NCBI RefSeq assembly: GCF_000348785.1
Contig: NC_020520.1
Location: forward strand, 3,286,001-3,350,000
Source of the DNA: Ilumatobacter coccineus YM16-304
GTDB lineage: Bacteria; Actinomycetota; Acidimicrobiia; Acidimicrobiales; Ilumatobacteraceae
DNA length: 64,000 nucleotides
Direction of reading: 5' to 3'
Positions 33,022 to 43,182 of this stretch are shown here, in pieces. The notes below the pieces were generated by a model. It was given only the letters and a program-made list of their open reading frames with translations. It made no database searches and had not been told where the DNA came from. The translations under genes were made by a program, and so were the position numbers. The stretch's first letter is position 1, and every line of letters begins with the position of its first letter.

Positions 33022-34896
33022 GTGATGGGGCGGGCGAAGCGGTTGCAACGGGTGCTGGCCGGTCTTGCCCTCCTCGCAGCGACCGGCATCGGCTCCACCG
33101 CTCCACCGGCCACCGTCGGCGCCGACAGCGACTCGATCGGTCACGACAGCATCATCCGCTCTCCCCCGCCGATCCAGATCGACCGAGCGACAGTGGGTCC
33201 GCTCGGCTCGGTGTCGGTGATCGGTGACTCGGTGCTCCACGGAGCGGGCCGCTACTCGCCGACGCTGGTCGATCGTCTGGCCGAGCAGGGGTGGGGGCCG
33301 ATCCGCTTCCGCGCCGGGGCGGGCTACTCGACCGGCTATTTCGGACGCTCACCCGAGCTCACGTCGACGTACTGGCTCGCGGCCTGGCGCGACGAGGGGT
33401 GGAACGCCGACAACGTCATCGTCAACCTCGGCGCGAACGACACCGAGTTCTGCGAGACCGACGTCGACTGCGCGTATCGAGCGATCATGCACGTCGTCGA
33501 CGACATCGGCCCGGGCCCGTACGTCTGGTGGCCGAAGGTCACGAAGTTCTACACCCACACCGATCAGGCCAACGCTTGGAACGCTGCACTCGACCGTGTC
33601 GCCGCCGAGCGTTCCGACTTCTTCACGTGGGACTGGCCGACCGAGCTGGCGACAGGTGGCTACGGGTCGAACGACAACACGCACCTCCTGCCGAGCAGTT
33701 ACCCCAAACGGTCGCAACGCATGGCCGAGGAGTTCACCAACGCCGTCGCCCGTGCTCGACCCGTCGGCGGATCGGTCGACCTGAGTGTGGCCAGATCCGA
33801 GCCGAGCACCTGGGTCCCGATCGCGCCGACCCGACTCGTCGACACGCGTACCGACGCGCCGGGCGCGCAGTCGGTCGGCGACGTGTTGCGCCTCGACCTG
33901 ACCGACGAGGTGCCCACCGGCACGACCGCCGTGGCGCTCTACGTCGCCGCGGCACGACCGACCGGCGCGGGGTTTCTGACCGCCGGCCCGTGCGGCCCGG
34001 CGGGCGAGAGCGCGACGGTCACCTTCGACGCATCGGGGCCGCGAGGTGCGCCGACCGTCGTGGCCGTCGACGACTCCGACGACGCCGACGACGCCCTCGC
34101 CGTGTGCGTCAGCACCGGCGGGCCGACCGGCACGACCACCGATGTCGTGGTCGACCTGCAGGGCGCATTCGTGACCGGCGACGACGGGATGCGACTCCAC
34201 CCGCTCGAGGCCCCGACCCGCGTGGCCGACACACGACCCGACGGGGCCACGACCGAACTGACACTCGACGCGCCGACCGGCGCCTCGTCGCTGGCGGTCA
34301 ACATCGCCGTCGCCGGAGCGACCGCTCCCGGCTACGTCACCGCGGCGCCGTGCGGCGTCGAGGCTCCCACCGCCAACCTCAACTTCCGAGCGGGACCTCC
34401 AGCATCGGCGGCGGCGTTCGTCGAGGTCGGCGACGACGGCACGGTCTGCATCACGGCCAGCACAGCGGTCGATCTCGTGGCCGATCTCACCGCCACCTTC
34501 CGCCCGGCTCCCGACGGCGGCGCTGCCGATGGTGGGCTGGCGTTCGTGGCGATCGAACCGCTGCGGATGCTCGACACACGTGACGGCACGGGAGGGTGGG
34601 CACCGCTCCACGGAGCCGGACAGCAACTCGCCATCACCGCGTCGCCGCCGTGGGCAGCAGCGGTGACCGGCACGCTCACGATGATCCGACCGCGCACGAC
34701 CGCCTACGTCTCGGCGACCAACTGCGCCGACGCCGACCCGGTCGCGTCGGCCAACGCCGCAGCCGGCGCAACGGTGTCCAACGCGCTCACCACCGGGGTC
34801 GCCGACGCCGGCGTGCTCTGCGTGCTGTCGTCGTCGATCTCGAACACGGTGTTCGACGCGACCGGGTGGTGGGCCGACGTGGCAGCGAACGCTTGA
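33022..34896 (+). CDS. secreted SGNH hydrolase with three C-terminal DTR repeats (paralogue 1)
   Basis: 624 residues. A signal peptide (VLAGLALLAATGIGS) is followed by an SGNH domain (about 55-240): SVIGDSVLHGAG (Ser), VNLGANDTEF (Gly-x-Asn-Asp) and NDNTHLLPSSY (His). Three repeats of 100-120 residues follow, each with P(T/L)RxxDTR, one Cys in a PCG/NC context, one Cys in a VCV/ILC context, and an ending like VDLQGAFV or FDATGWW. The Cys pair should form an intra-repeat disulfide outside the cell. First of four tandem paralogues. The substrate may be an acyl group on wall polymer, perhaps that added by the divergent acyltransferase (inference). Confidence 0.82.
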   Translation: MMGRAKRLQRVLAGLALLAATGIGSTAPPATVGADSDSIGHDSIIRSPPPIQIDRATVGPLGSVSVIGDSVLHGAGRYSPTLVDRLAEQGWGPIRFRAGAGYSTGYFGRSPELTSTYWLAAWRDEGWNADNVIVNLGANDTEFCETDVDCAYRAIMHVVDDIGPGPYVWWPKVTKFYTHTDQANAWNAALDRVAAERSDFFTWDWPTELATGGYGSNDNTHLLPSSYPKRSQRMAEEFTNAVARARPVGGSVDLSVARSEPSTWVPIAPTRLVDTRTDAPGAQSVGDVLRLDLTDEVPTGTTAVALYVAAARPTGAGFLTAGPCGPAGESATVTFDASGPRGAPTVVAVDDSDDADDALAVCVSTGGPTGTTTDVVVDLQGAFVTGDDGMRLHPLEAPTRVADTRPDGATTELTLDAPTGASSLAVNIAVAGATAPGYVTAAPCGVEAPTANLNFRAGPPASAAAFVEVGDDGTVCITASTAVDLVADLTATFRPAPDGGAADGGLAFVAIEPLRMLDTRDGTGGWAPLHGAGQQLAITASPPWAAAVTGTLTMIRPRTTAYVSATNCADADPVASANAAAGATVSNALTTGVADAGVLCVLSSSISNTVFDATGWWADVAANA

Positions 34897-34923
34897 ACGC
34901 CGCCTGCCGACAACCGGTCGTTC

Positions 34924-34929
34924 TACACT
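34924..34929 (+). promoter_or_regulatory. -10 hexamer TACACT of SGNH paralogue 2
   Basis: 7 nt before ATG 34937; gives paralogues 2-4 a leaderless promoter separate from paralogue 1. Confidence 0.5.
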
Positions 34930-34936
34930 CGCCGCA

Positions 34937-36790
34937 ATGAACGAGATGAACGGGGCGGGCGGCATCTCCAGCGGTGCGCGTACTGCGACCACACCGCAAC
35001 ACGCCACCCGACGCGCCGGCCGCCGATCCCTTCGACGCGCGAGCCGACTGGTCGGTCTCGTGTTCGCCCTGCTGCTGCCCGTCGTCGCCGTCGTCTCCAC
35101 CGTCGCCGAACCGTCGGGCACCGTGCACGCCGTACCGGTACAGATCGACAAGAGCCAGGTCGGCCCCTACGGCGCCGTGACCGTGATCGGCGACTCCGTG
35201 CTGCTCGGATCGGCCGTCGTGTCCCCCACGCTGGCCGATCGGCTCCTCGAGCGTGGGTGGGGCCCGATCAAGATGCGCGCCGGCGAGGGCTACACGTCCG
35301 GCAAGTTCGGCGTGCGCCAAGACTTCCGAGCGACGTACTGGCTCGACCTGTGGCGATCGCAGGGCTGGGACGCGCCGAACGTCATCGTCAACATCGGCGC
35401 CAACGACTCGGGCTTCTGCGACACCGACCTCGCGTGTGCTCGCGACGCGGTGATGCACGTCGTGAACAACATCGGGCCGGGCCACCGGATCTGGTGGCCA
35501 CAGATCACGCGGCTCTACACCGCACACCCACAGCAGAACAACTGGAACCTCGCGCTGACCCAGATCGCTGCGGAGCGTGACGACTTCTTCACCTGGGACT
35601 GGCCGGCCGAGCTCCCGCTCTACAACTCGCCCGACGGCACGCACCTCGACGCGCCCGGCTACCGCGCCCGATCGGCGCGCATGGCAGAGGTGTTCACGCT
35701 CACGCTGGCCCGAGCCACCGACGACGGAACCGAAGCCGAGCTGCCGTCGCCGTCGGCACCTCCGAGCACGTTCGTGTCGTTGCCCGCCGAACGGATCATC
35801 GACACCCGCACCGACGAGCCCGGCCGCCAGACGACCGGCGACGTCCTCACCCTCGACTTCGGCGATCTGATCCCCGACGACACCACCGCCGTCTCCCTGT
35901 ACGTCGCGGCGGCGCTGTCGGGCGGCAACGGCTATCTCGCCGCCGGCCCGTGTGGCGAGCCCAACTCCGGTGCCACGGTCAACTTCGCTGCGGGAGCGGC
36001 CCGCGGCGCTCCGTCCATCACCGCGGTGGGCGACGACGGGACCGTCTGCATCGAGACCTCGGGCGAGACCGATGTGATCGTCGATCTGCAGGGCGCGTTC
36101 GTCAGCTCCGCCGACGGCCTGAAGCTCGATCCGCTCGACACACCCGAACGCCTCGTCGACACCCGCGACACCGGTCGAGCCACCGAGCTGGTGATCGACG
36201 CTCCCGAGGGGGCCGAAGCGGTCGCGGTCAACCTGGCCGCGATCAAGGCGTCGGGGATCGGCTACCTCGAGGCGTACCCGTGCGGCGACCCGGCCGGCGT
36301 CGCGAACGTCAACTATCGGCCCGGCCCACCGGTGTCGGGCAGCGCGATCGTCGACGTCGCCGACGACGGCACCGTCTGCGTGTCGTCGAGCACGCCGACC
36401 GATGTGGCCGTCGACATCACCGGATCGTTCGCCGCCGACGGCGCACTGTCGTTCGTGCCGGTTGCGCCGACACGCACACTCGACACCCGCCACGCCATCG
36501 GTGGATGGTCGCCGATCCACGGAGCCGAGCAGGTCCTCGACGTGCGCGTCGCTCCGCCGTCGGCCGAGGCGGTCACCGGCACACTCACCGTCGTCCGGCC
36601 GGTCGGCACCACCTACGTCGCGAGCTATGGCTGCGTCGGTGACCCACCCAATGCGTCGGTCAACGTCGGTGCCGGTGCGGTCGCCGCCAACTCGCTCACG
36701 TCGGGCGTGACCGCCGACGGTGAACTCTGCTTCCTGGCGGCGGGGGCGACCACGACCGTGTTCGACACGACCGGGTGGTGGGTGTCGTGA
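34937..36790 (+). CDS. secreted SGNH hydrolase with three C-terminal DTR repeats (paralogue 2)
   Basis: 617 residues. A longer Arg-rich n-region (TRRAGRRSLRRASRL) precedes the hydrophobic signal, suggesting Tat or extended Sec export. SGNH domain: TVIGDSVLLGSA, VNIGANDSGFCDT and SPDGTHLDAPGY, with all catalytic residues present. An extra Cys pair (GFCDTDLACARD) is conserved with paralogues 1 and 4. Three DTR repeats occupy about 270-617, with endings VDLQGAFV, VDITGSFA and FDTTGWWVS. Stop overlaps the next gene's start as GTGA. Confidence 0.83.
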   Translation: MNEMNGAGGISSGARTATTPQHATRRAGRRSLRRASRLVGLVFALLLPVVAVVSTVAEPSGTVHAVPVQIDKSQVGPYGAVTVIGDSVLLGSAVVSPTLADRLLERGWGPIKMRAGEGYTSGKFGVRQDFRATYWLDLWRSQGWDAPNVIVNIGANDSGFCDTDLACARDAVMHVVNNIGPGHRIWWPQITRLYTAHPQQNNWNLALTQIAAERDDFFTWDWPAELPLYNSPDGTHLDAPGYRARSARMAEVFTLTLARATDDGTEAELPSPSAPPSTFVSLPAERIIDTRTDEPGRQTTGDVLTLDFGDLIPDDTTAVSLYVAAALSGGNGYLAAGPCGEPNSGATVNFAAGAARGAPSITAVGDDGTVCIETSGETDVIVDLQGAFVSSADGLKLDPLDTPERLVDTRDTGRATELVIDAPEGAEAVAVNLAAIKASGIGYLEAYPCGDPAGVANVNYRPGPPVSGSAIVDVADDGTVCVSSSTPTDVAVDITGSFAADGALSFVPVAPTRTLDTRHAIGGWSPIHGAEQVLDVRVAPPSAEAVTGTLTVVRPVGTTYVASYGCVGDPPNASVNVGAGAVAANSLTSGVTADGELCFLAAGATTTVFDTTGWWVS

Positions 36791-38472
36791 TCCGGCGCCT
36801 GCTCCTCACCGGCGCAGTCGTGCTCGCCGCGACGGTCGCCGTCGGAGCAGGCGACAGCGACGTTCCGGTCGTCGAAGCGGCGCCCGAATCGGAACGGGTC
36901 ACGCTCTTCTCCGATTCGGTCGGGCTGGGCACCCGCGGCTACTTCGACCGCGCGTTTCCGGCGAGCTACGAGGCCAACGTGTTCGGCACGCCGGCCCTCT
37001 TCGTCGAACAACTCGAATCGAAGCACGTCCGCCCGACGCTCGCCGGGGCTCGACACCTCATCGGCGACCACGTCGTCATCGCCGCCGGTTACAACTACCC
37101 GTACTGGGATCCCGCGAGGTTCGATCGATCGATCGACTCGATGATCGACACGCTCACCAACGCCGGGGTGAAGCACGTGTACTGGGTGACGCTGCGCGAG
37201 GTGAAGCCCGAGTACATCTCGGCGAGCGCGTGGCGTCAGGTGCAGCCGTACTACTGGTACTTCCCGACGGTGAACGACCATCTCGAGTCGGCGCTCGGAC
37301 GCCACCCGAACCTCACGCTGGTCGACTGGGCCGCGGTCGCCGATCGACCGGGCATCACGTACGACGCCATCCACCTCAACGGCACCGGTGCCGAGTTGTA
37401 CAGCGCCACCGTCGCCGATGCCGTGCGCACCAACGCGACGCGACCGGTCGACGGCTCGGTCACGAAGATCGACGTCACCGACACGCCCGGCGTCAGCGCC
37501 GTGGCGCTCAACCTGGCGTCGACCAACACCCGCACGACCGGCTACTTCACCGCGTTCGCGTGCGGCGACACGCCACCCGATGTGGCCAACCTCAACTACG
37601 AGCGCGGCGACATCTCCTCCGCGGCAGCGATCGTCCCGGTCGACGACGACGGCAACGTCTGCGTCTACGTCGATGCCGCCAGCAACGTCATCGTCGACGT
37701 GTTCGGCACCTTCGACGAGTCGACGGGGCTCACCGCAGTCGCGCCGAATCGCGTGGCCGACTCCCGGTCCGGTTCGCCACAGTCGGCGGGCGACACCCTC
37801 GAACTGAAGGTGGCCTCGGCGGGAGCCACCGCCGTCGCACTCAACGTCACCGGCATCCGACCGACATCGTTCGGCTACATCACCGTGCACGGATGCGACG
37901 ACGAACCGACGACGGCAACGGTCAACCTCGCCGCCGGGGTGATCAGCTCGAACCTGGTCATGGTGCGCCCCGACGACGACGGCAACGTCTGCGTCACCAC
38001 GAGCGACACCACGTCGCACCTCACCGTCGACCGGTTCGCGACGTTCACGAACGAGGCGTCGATCATCCCCGTCACCCCGACCCGCCTCCTCGACTCTCGG
38101 CCCAACGGCGAGCCGAGCGCCGGGCAGGTCCACCGATTCGACGTCGCCGACACACCGATCGTCACCGACGAGACAGCGAGCCTCGACGCCGACGACGTGT
38201 CGGCGGTCTTCATGAACCTCGCCGTGGTGGCCCCGCAGGCGAACGGGTTCTCGACGGCCTGGCCGTGCAGCGACCCTCGGCCCGACACCGCCAACGTCAA
38301 CTTCCGTGCCGGCGTGACCGTGTCGAACTTCGTCACGGTGGCGCCCGACGAGTCCGGCGAGGTGTGCGTTTGGACCAGTGCCGCCGCCCATGTCGTGATC
38401 GACGTGCTCGGCGCAGCGGCGTCGGGCTTCGACGGGTTCACCCCGGTACGCAAGATCGACACGAGGAACTGA
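36787..38472 (+). CDS. secreted SGNH-like protein with three C-terminal DTR repeats (paralogue 3, divergent)
   Basis: 561 residues from the GTG overlapping the previous stop. Signal peptide LLLTGAVVLAATVAVGAG. Its SGNH domain differs from the neighbours: the Ser block reads LFSDSVGLGTRGYF, the Asn block is AAGYNYPYW with no Asp after Asn, and the His block is YDAIHLNGTGAEL. The enzyme may thus have other specificity or reduced activity. Repeats from about 225: Cys pairs at FACGD/NVCVY, HGCDD/NVCVT and WPCSD/EVCVW. Only 3 nt separate it from paralogue 4. Confidence 0.8.
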   Translation: MIRRLLLTGAVVLAATVAVGAGDSDVPVVEAAPESERVTLFSDSVGLGTRGYFDRAFPASYEANVFGTPALFVEQLESKHVRPTLAGARHLIGDHVVIAAGYNYPYWDPARFDRSIDSMIDTLTNAGVKHVYWVTLREVKPEYISASAWRQVQPYYWYFPTVNDHLESALGRHPNLTLVDWAAVADRPGITYDAIHLNGTGAELYSATVADAVRTNATRPVDGSVTKIDVTDTPGVSAVALNLASTNTRTTGYFTAFACGDTPPDVANLNYERGDISSAAAIVPVDDDGNVCVYVDAASNVIVDVFGTFDESTGLTAVAPNRVADSRSGSPQSAGDTLELKVASAGATAVALNVTGIRPTSFGYITVHGCDDEPTTATVNLAAGVISSNLVMVRPDDDGNVCVTTSDTTSHLTVDRFATFTNEASIIPVTPTRLLDSRPNGEPSAGQVHRFDVADTPIVTDETASLDADDVSAVFMNLAVVAPQANGFSTAWPCSDPRPDTANVNFRAGVTVSNFVTVAPDESGEVCVWTSAAAHVVIDVLGAAASGFDGFTPVRKIDTRN

Positions 38473-38475
38473 CCG

Positions 38476-40284
38476 ATGGGCCGGCGCCGCCACCTCGTCG
38501 CAGTCCTCGCCACGGCTGCGCTGCTGGTCGCCGCGGTCGAGTCGAGGCGGTCGGACGACGTGGTCGACGCGGCCACCTCGTTCGACATCTCAGCGCCCGG
38601 GGTCCACGGGCCGGTCACCGTGATCGGCGACTCGGTGCTCAACGGCGCCGGCGTGTTCAGCCCCACACTCCCCGACCGACTCGCCGAGCGCGGCTGGGGT
38701 CCGATCCGGTTCCGGGCCGCCGGATCGGCCACCTCCGGCAAGTTCCCCGTGGCCAACGAGTATCGATCGTCGTTCTGGATCGACCTGTGGCAGAGCCAGG
38801 GCTGGGACCCCACACACGTCATCGTCAACCTCGGCGTCAACGACTCGGGGTTCTGCGGCACCAGCCTCACGTGCGCTCGCGAGTCGATCATGCACATGGT
38901 CGACGCCATCGGGCCCGGACACCAGATCTGGTGGCCGACGATCACCAAACCGGCCGCCGGGTCGCGCGACGTCTTCAACGCGGCGCTCCGCCAGATCGAG
39001 GCCGAGCGCGACGACTTCCACGTGTGGGACTGGTTCGCCGAATTCAGCGCCGGGGGCTACCGATCGGGCGACCAGATCCATCTCGATCCGGAGAGCTATC
39101 GGAAGCGGTCGGTGCGGATGGCCGAGGAGTTCACCGCGCTCCTGGCCCCACCACCGGCACCGGCAGTGGGCGAACGCATCGGCGACGATGCGCCGTTGCC
39201 CGACCCGGTCGCCGACGCGGGCACCTTCACCGCGCTGGCCCCGCAGCGGATCGTCGACACGCGTACCGGCGACGACGTCACCGCCGGCTCGTCGTTGCGG
39301 GTCGACTTCGCCGACGCGCTCCCGTCCGATCCCACGGCAGTCGCGCTGTACGTGGCTGCCGTCGGGGCCACGGAGCCCGGCTACCTGTCGGCCGGTCCGT
39401 GCGGGTCGCCGGTCGGTGGCGCCACCGTCAACTTCGGCGCGGCGGGCGCGGCAGGCTCACCGACCGTCACCGCGACGGGCGACGACGATGACGTGTGCAT
39501 CTTCAGCAACCGTGACGTCGACGTGATCGTCGACCTGCAGGGTGTGTTCGCCAGCGGACCCGGCGGCCTGCGTCTCACGCCGTCGACCACCCCACTGCGA
39601 CTGATCGACACTCGCTCGACCGGGCCCGTCGACGACGTCGTCATCGATCTCGACGACGTGATGGAGGTCGATGGCGACATCGACGCCGTGGCCGTCAACC
39701 TCGCGGTGGTCAACGCTGCCGGCAGGGGCTACCTCACCGCGTCGGCGTGTGCCGAACCTGACACGGCCGACACCGGCGACGACGACGCGGCAACGGCGAA
39801 CGTCAACTTCGCCGCCGGGCCGCCGACGTCGTCGGCGGCGTTCGTGCCCGTCGTCGACGGACGGTTCTGCATCACGACGAGTCGCGCGGTCGACATCGTC
39901 GTCGACCTGACCGGGGTGCTGTCGACGAGCGGCGACCTCGCCTACGTGCCGGTGGCCCCGTCGCGCATGCTCGACACGCGAGATGCGACCGGTGGTTGGT
40001 CACCGATCCACGGCGCCGACCAGACCATCGACATCGGTGTCGCGCCGTCGGGAGCGGCCGCCGTGTCGGGCACGCTCACGGTCGTGAAACCGGCGACCAA
40101 CGCCTACGCGACGGGCTACGGCTGCGCCGGCGACCCGCCGACCGCGTCGGTCAACGCCGGCAGTGGCGCCATTGCGGCGAACTCGCTCACGTCGGCCGTG
40201 TTCGACGGACGATTGTGCCTGTACGCCTCGTCGGCGATGCACACGGTGTTCGACGTCAACGGATGGTGGGTCGACGGCGACTGA
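38476..40284 (+). CDS. secreted SGNH hydrolase with three C-terminal DTR repeats (paralogue 4)
   Basis: 602 residues. Short signal region (LVAVLATAALLVAAVE). SGNH domain: TVIGDSVLNGAG, VNLGVNDSGFCGT and GDQIHLDPESY; close to paralogues 1 and 2, including the SGKF and IWWP segments. Three repeats from about 245, with GPCGS/DVCIF, SACAE/RFCIT and YGCAG/RLCLY Cys pairs and a final FDVNGWWVD. Last gene of the paralogue array. Confidence 0.83.
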   Translation: MGRRRHLVAVLATAALLVAAVESRRSDDVVDAATSFDISAPGVHGPVTVIGDSVLNGAGVFSPTLPDRLAERGWGPIRFRAAGSATSGKFPVANEYRSSFWIDLWQSQGWDPTHVIVNLGVNDSGFCGTSLTCARESIMHMVDAIGPGHQIWWPTITKPAAGSRDVFNAALRQIEAERDDFHVWDWFAEFSAGGYRSGDQIHLDPESYRKRSVRMAEEFTALLAPPPAPAVGERIGDDAPLPDPVADAGTFTALAPQRIVDTRTGDDVTAGSSLRVDFADALPSDPTAVALYVAAVGATEPGYLSAGPCGSPVGGATVNFGAAGAAGSPTVTATGDDDDVCIFSNRDVDVIVDLQGVFASGPGGLRLTPSTTPLRLIDTRSTGPVDDVVIDLDDVMEVDGDIDAVAVNLAVVNAAGRGYLTASACAEPDTADTGDDDAATANVNFAAGPPTSSAAFVPVVDGRFCITTSRAVDIVVDLTGVLSTSGDLAYVPVAPSRMLDTRDATGGWSPIHGADQTIDIGVAPSGAAAVSGTLTVVKPATNAYATGYGCAGDPPTASVNAGSGAIAANSLTSAVFDGRLCLYASSAMHTVFDVNGWWVDGD

Positions 40285-40339
40285 ACCCGGCTCCGGCTCG
40301 TGCGAAAGCGTTTCCAAGACGCGGCAAGTTACCGACCCG

Positions 40340-40374
40340 TAGGGTCGATATCAGTGGCAGTATGGGCCATATGA
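40340..40374 (+). promoter_or_regulatory. aceE promoter and possible six-codon leader ORF
   Basis: TAGGGT (40340-40345) lies 8 nt before GTG 40354, which opens a six-codon frame (VAVWAI). Its TGA (40372-40374) overlaps an ATG at 40371 in the aceE frame. aceE could therefore start at 40371 by coupling, or at 40362. Confidence 0.35.
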
Positions 40375-43100
40375 TTTTCGACGGATACGCGCATCAGCTT
40401 CCCGACATCGACCCGACCGAAACTCAAGAGTGGCTCGACAGCCTCGATGCCGTCGTCGACACCCACGGGAAGACCCGGGCTCGCTACCTACTCTCGCGCC
40501 TGATGAACCGAGCGAACGAGTCGCAGGTCTCGTTCCCGGCAACCGTCTCCACGCCGTACGTCAACACGATCCCGCTCGAGCAGGAGCCGTGGTTCCCCGG
40601 CGACGAGCACATCGAGCGCCGCATCCGTGCCTTCATCCGCTGGAACGCCGCGATGATGGTGGTCAAGGCCAACAAGGCCGCCGACGGCATCGGCGGTCAC
40701 CTGTCGACGTTCGCATCGTCGGCTGCGCTGTACGAGATCGGCTTCAACCACTTCTTCCGTGGCAAGGAAGACGGCACGCCCGGCGACCACGTCTACTTCC
40801 AGGGCCACGCGGCACCCGGTGTGTACGCCCGTGCGTACCTCGAGGGGCGGCTGACCGAGGACGATCTCGATCACTTCCGTCGCGAGATCGGGCGCGACGG
40901 GCGCGGCTTGTCGTCGTACCCGCACCCGCGCCTGATGCCCGACTTCTGGGAGTTCCCGACCGTGTCGATGGGGCTCGGCCCGATCACGTCGCTGTACCAC
41001 GCACGGTTCAACCGCTACCTCCACAACCGACAGATCGACGACACCTCGCAGAGCCGGGTGTGGGCGTTCCTCGGCGACGGTGAGTGCGACGAGCCCGAGA
41101 CGCTCGGCGCCATCTCGCTCGCTGCGCGTGAACAGCTCGACAACCTCGTGTTCGTCGTCAACTGCAACCTGCAGCGCCTCGACGGCCCGGTCCGCGGCAA
41201 CGGCAAGGTCATCCAAGAACTCGAAGCCGTGTTCCGCGGCGCCGGCTGGAACGTCATCAAGGTCATCTGGGGTTCGAAGTGGGACGAACTGCTCGCCCAG
41301 GACAAAGACGGCGTGCTGCTCAACAAGATGAACAACACGGTCGACGGTGAGTTCCAGCGTTACGCCGTCGAAGACGGCGGCTATGCCCGTGACCACTTCT
41401 TCGGTCCCGACGACCGGCTCCGTCAGATGGTGTCGCACCTCTCCGACGACGAGCTGCGCAACCTCCCCCGTGGCGGCCACGACTACCGCAAGCTCTATGC
41501 GGCGTACAAGGCGGCGACCGAGAACCTCGGTTCGGGTCGCCCCACCGTCATCCTGTGCAAGACGGTGAAGGGCTGGACGCTCGGCCCCGGCTTCGAGGGC
41601 CGCAACTCCACGCACCAGATCAAGAAGATGACCAAGCAGCAGATCATCGACTTGCGCGACCGTCTCTACCTGCACGACGAGATCCCCGAGGACTCGATCG
41701 ACGAGTCGAACCCGCCGTACTTCAAGCCCGCCGAAGACTCGATCGAGTACCAGTACATGATGGAGCGTCGCAAGGCGCTCGACGGTTCGGTCCCGGTGCG
41801 TTCGACGCGAGTTCGCAAGGCGCTCTCGATGCCCGAGGCGGCGACCTACGACGAGATGTGGGGCGGTTCGGGCACGCAGGAGGTGTCGACCACGATGGGC
41901 TTCACCCGTCTGCTGCGCAACCTCACGCGTGACGAGAAGATCGGCCAGCGCATCGTCCCGATCATCCCCGACGAGGCGCGCACGTTCGGCATGGACGGCC
42001 TGTTCAAGGAGATCGAGATCTACGCCGCGCAGGGCCAGAAGTACGAGCCGGTCGACCACGACCTGCTGCTGTCGTACTCGGAGTCGACGAAGGGGCAGAT
42101 CCTCGAAGAAGGCATCACCGAGGCCGGTTCGATGTCGAGCTTCATCGCCGCAGGCTCGTCGTACGCCACCCGTGGCGTGCCGATGGTGCCGTTCTACACG
42201 TTCTATTCGATGTTCGGCTTCCAGCGTGTGGGCGACCTCATCTGGCAGGCCGCCGACATCCGCGCTCGCGGCTTCATGATGGCCGCCACGGCCGGACGCA
42301 CCACGCTCATGGGCGAGGGATTGCAGCACCAAGACGGCCACAGCCTCGTGCTGGCCTCCACCGTGCCGTGCGTGCAGGCCTACGACCCCGCCTTCGCCTA
42401 CGAGGTCGGAGCGATCGTCGAAGCCGGTATCGAGCGGATGTACGGCGGCAGCGACGACCCGAACTGGACCGACGTCTTCTACTACATCACCCTCTACAAC
42501 GAGAACCAGGCCATGCCGCCGCTGCCCGAGGTCGAGGGGATCAAGGAGCAGATCGTCGAAGGGCTCTACAAGTTCGCCGACGCCCCCGAGGTCGCCGACG
42601 CCAAGCCCGCGACGATTCTGTTCTCGGGATCGGCCAACCTCGCGGCGCGTGAAGCGGCGAGCGAGCTCGCCGAGCACTACGGCGTCGCGGCCGAGCTGTG
42701 GTCGGCCACGTCGTACAAGGCGCTCCGTGAGGAAGGGCTCGAGGCCGAGCGTCACAACCGGCTGCACCCGAGCACCGAGCGTCGGGTCCCCCGGGTGGCG
42801 CAGATCCTCGACGGGTCGCAGGGGCCGATCACCGCGGTGTCCGACTTCATGGCGGCCGTTCCCGACCAGATCCGTCAGTTCCTTGGTGGTCGTACGTTCA
42901 CCACGTTGGGTACCGACGGCATGGGCCGCTCCGACACGCGTGAGGCGCTGCGTCGCCACTTCGAGATCGACACGGGCAACGTCGTCGTCGCCGTGCTGCA
43001 CGGCCTCGCCATCGACGGTGTCGTCGACCCGTCGGTCGTCGCCGACGCGATCCAGCGCTACGACATCGACCCCGACGCGGTGAACCCCTACATCGTCTGA
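40362..43100 (+). CDS. aceE: pyruvate dehydrogenase E1, homodimeric type
   Basis: 912 residues, the usual AceE length. Thiamine-diphosphate motif [12 protein letters not shown] near 230, ending in [18 protein letters not shown]-terminal segments [20 protein letters not shown] and [18 protein letters not shown] are AceE-specific. The transketolase-like pyrimidine domain includes [15 protein letters not shown] and [15 protein letters not shown]. It decarboxylates pyruvate and acetylates E2 lipoamide. The E2, E3 and lipoylation genes at 13-18 kb are its likely partners. Its stop is 2 nt before a REP doublet, converging on the RAYT gene. Confidence 0.95.
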   Translation: MGHMIFDGYAHQLPDIDPTETQEWLDSLDAVVDTHGKTRARYLLSRLMNRANESQVSFPATVSTPYVNTIPLEQEPWFPGDEHIERRIRAFIRWNAAMMVVKANKAADGIGGHLSTFASSAALYEIGFNHFFRGKEDGTPGDHVYFQGHAAPGVYARAYLEGRLTEDDLDHFRREIGRDGRGLSSYPHPRLMPDFWEFPTVSMGLGPITSLYHARFNRYLHNRQIDDTSQSRVWAFLGDGECDEPETLGAISLAAREQLDNLVFVVNCNLQRLDGPVRGNGKVIQELEAVFRGAGWNVIKVIWGSKWDELLAQDKDGVLLNKMNNTVDGEFQRYAVEDGGYARDHFFGPDDRLRQMVSHLSDDELRNLPRGGHDYRKLYAAYKAATENLGSGRPTVILCKTVKGWTLGPGFEGRNSTHQIKKMTKQQIIDLRDRLYLHDEIPEDSIDESNPPYFKPAEDSIEYQYMMERRKALDGSVPVRSTRVRKALSMPEAATYDEMWGGSGTQEVSTTMGFTRLLRNLTRDEKIGQRIVPIIPDEARTFGMDGLFKEIEIYAAQGQKYEPVDHDLLLSYSESTKGQILEEGITEAGSMSSFIAAGSSYATRGVPMVPFYTFYSMFGFQRVGDLIWQAADIRARGFMMAATAGRTTLMGEGLQHQDGHSLVLASTVPCVQAYDPAFAYEVGAIVEAGIERMYGGSDDPNWTDVFYYITLYNENQAMPPLPEVEGIKEQIVEGLYKFADAPEVADAKPATILFSGSANLAAREAASELAEHYGVAAELWSATSYKALREEGLEAERHNRLHPSTERRVPRVAQILDGSQGPITAVSDFMAAVPDQIRQFLGGRTFTTLGTDGMGRSDTREALRRHFEIDTGNVVVAVLHGLAIDGVVDPSVVADAIQRYDIDPDAVNPYIV

Positions 43101-43102
43101 CC

Positions 43103-43181
43103 CCGGTTGTTTCTTTTCGTCCCGGTCCAAAGGAAACAAGCGGATGTTTCCTTTCGTCCCGGTCCAAAGGAAACAACCGGG
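43103..43181 (-). repeat. REP doublet (family 1, reverse), left flank of RAYT
   Basis: Two units with left arms TTTCTTTTCG and TTTCCTTTCG and right arms both CCAAAGGAAA. It occupies almost the whole gap between the converging stops of aceE (43100) and the RAYT gene (43183). Oriented opposite to the doublet on the RAYT gene's other side. Confidence 0.88.
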
Positions 43182-43182
43182 A

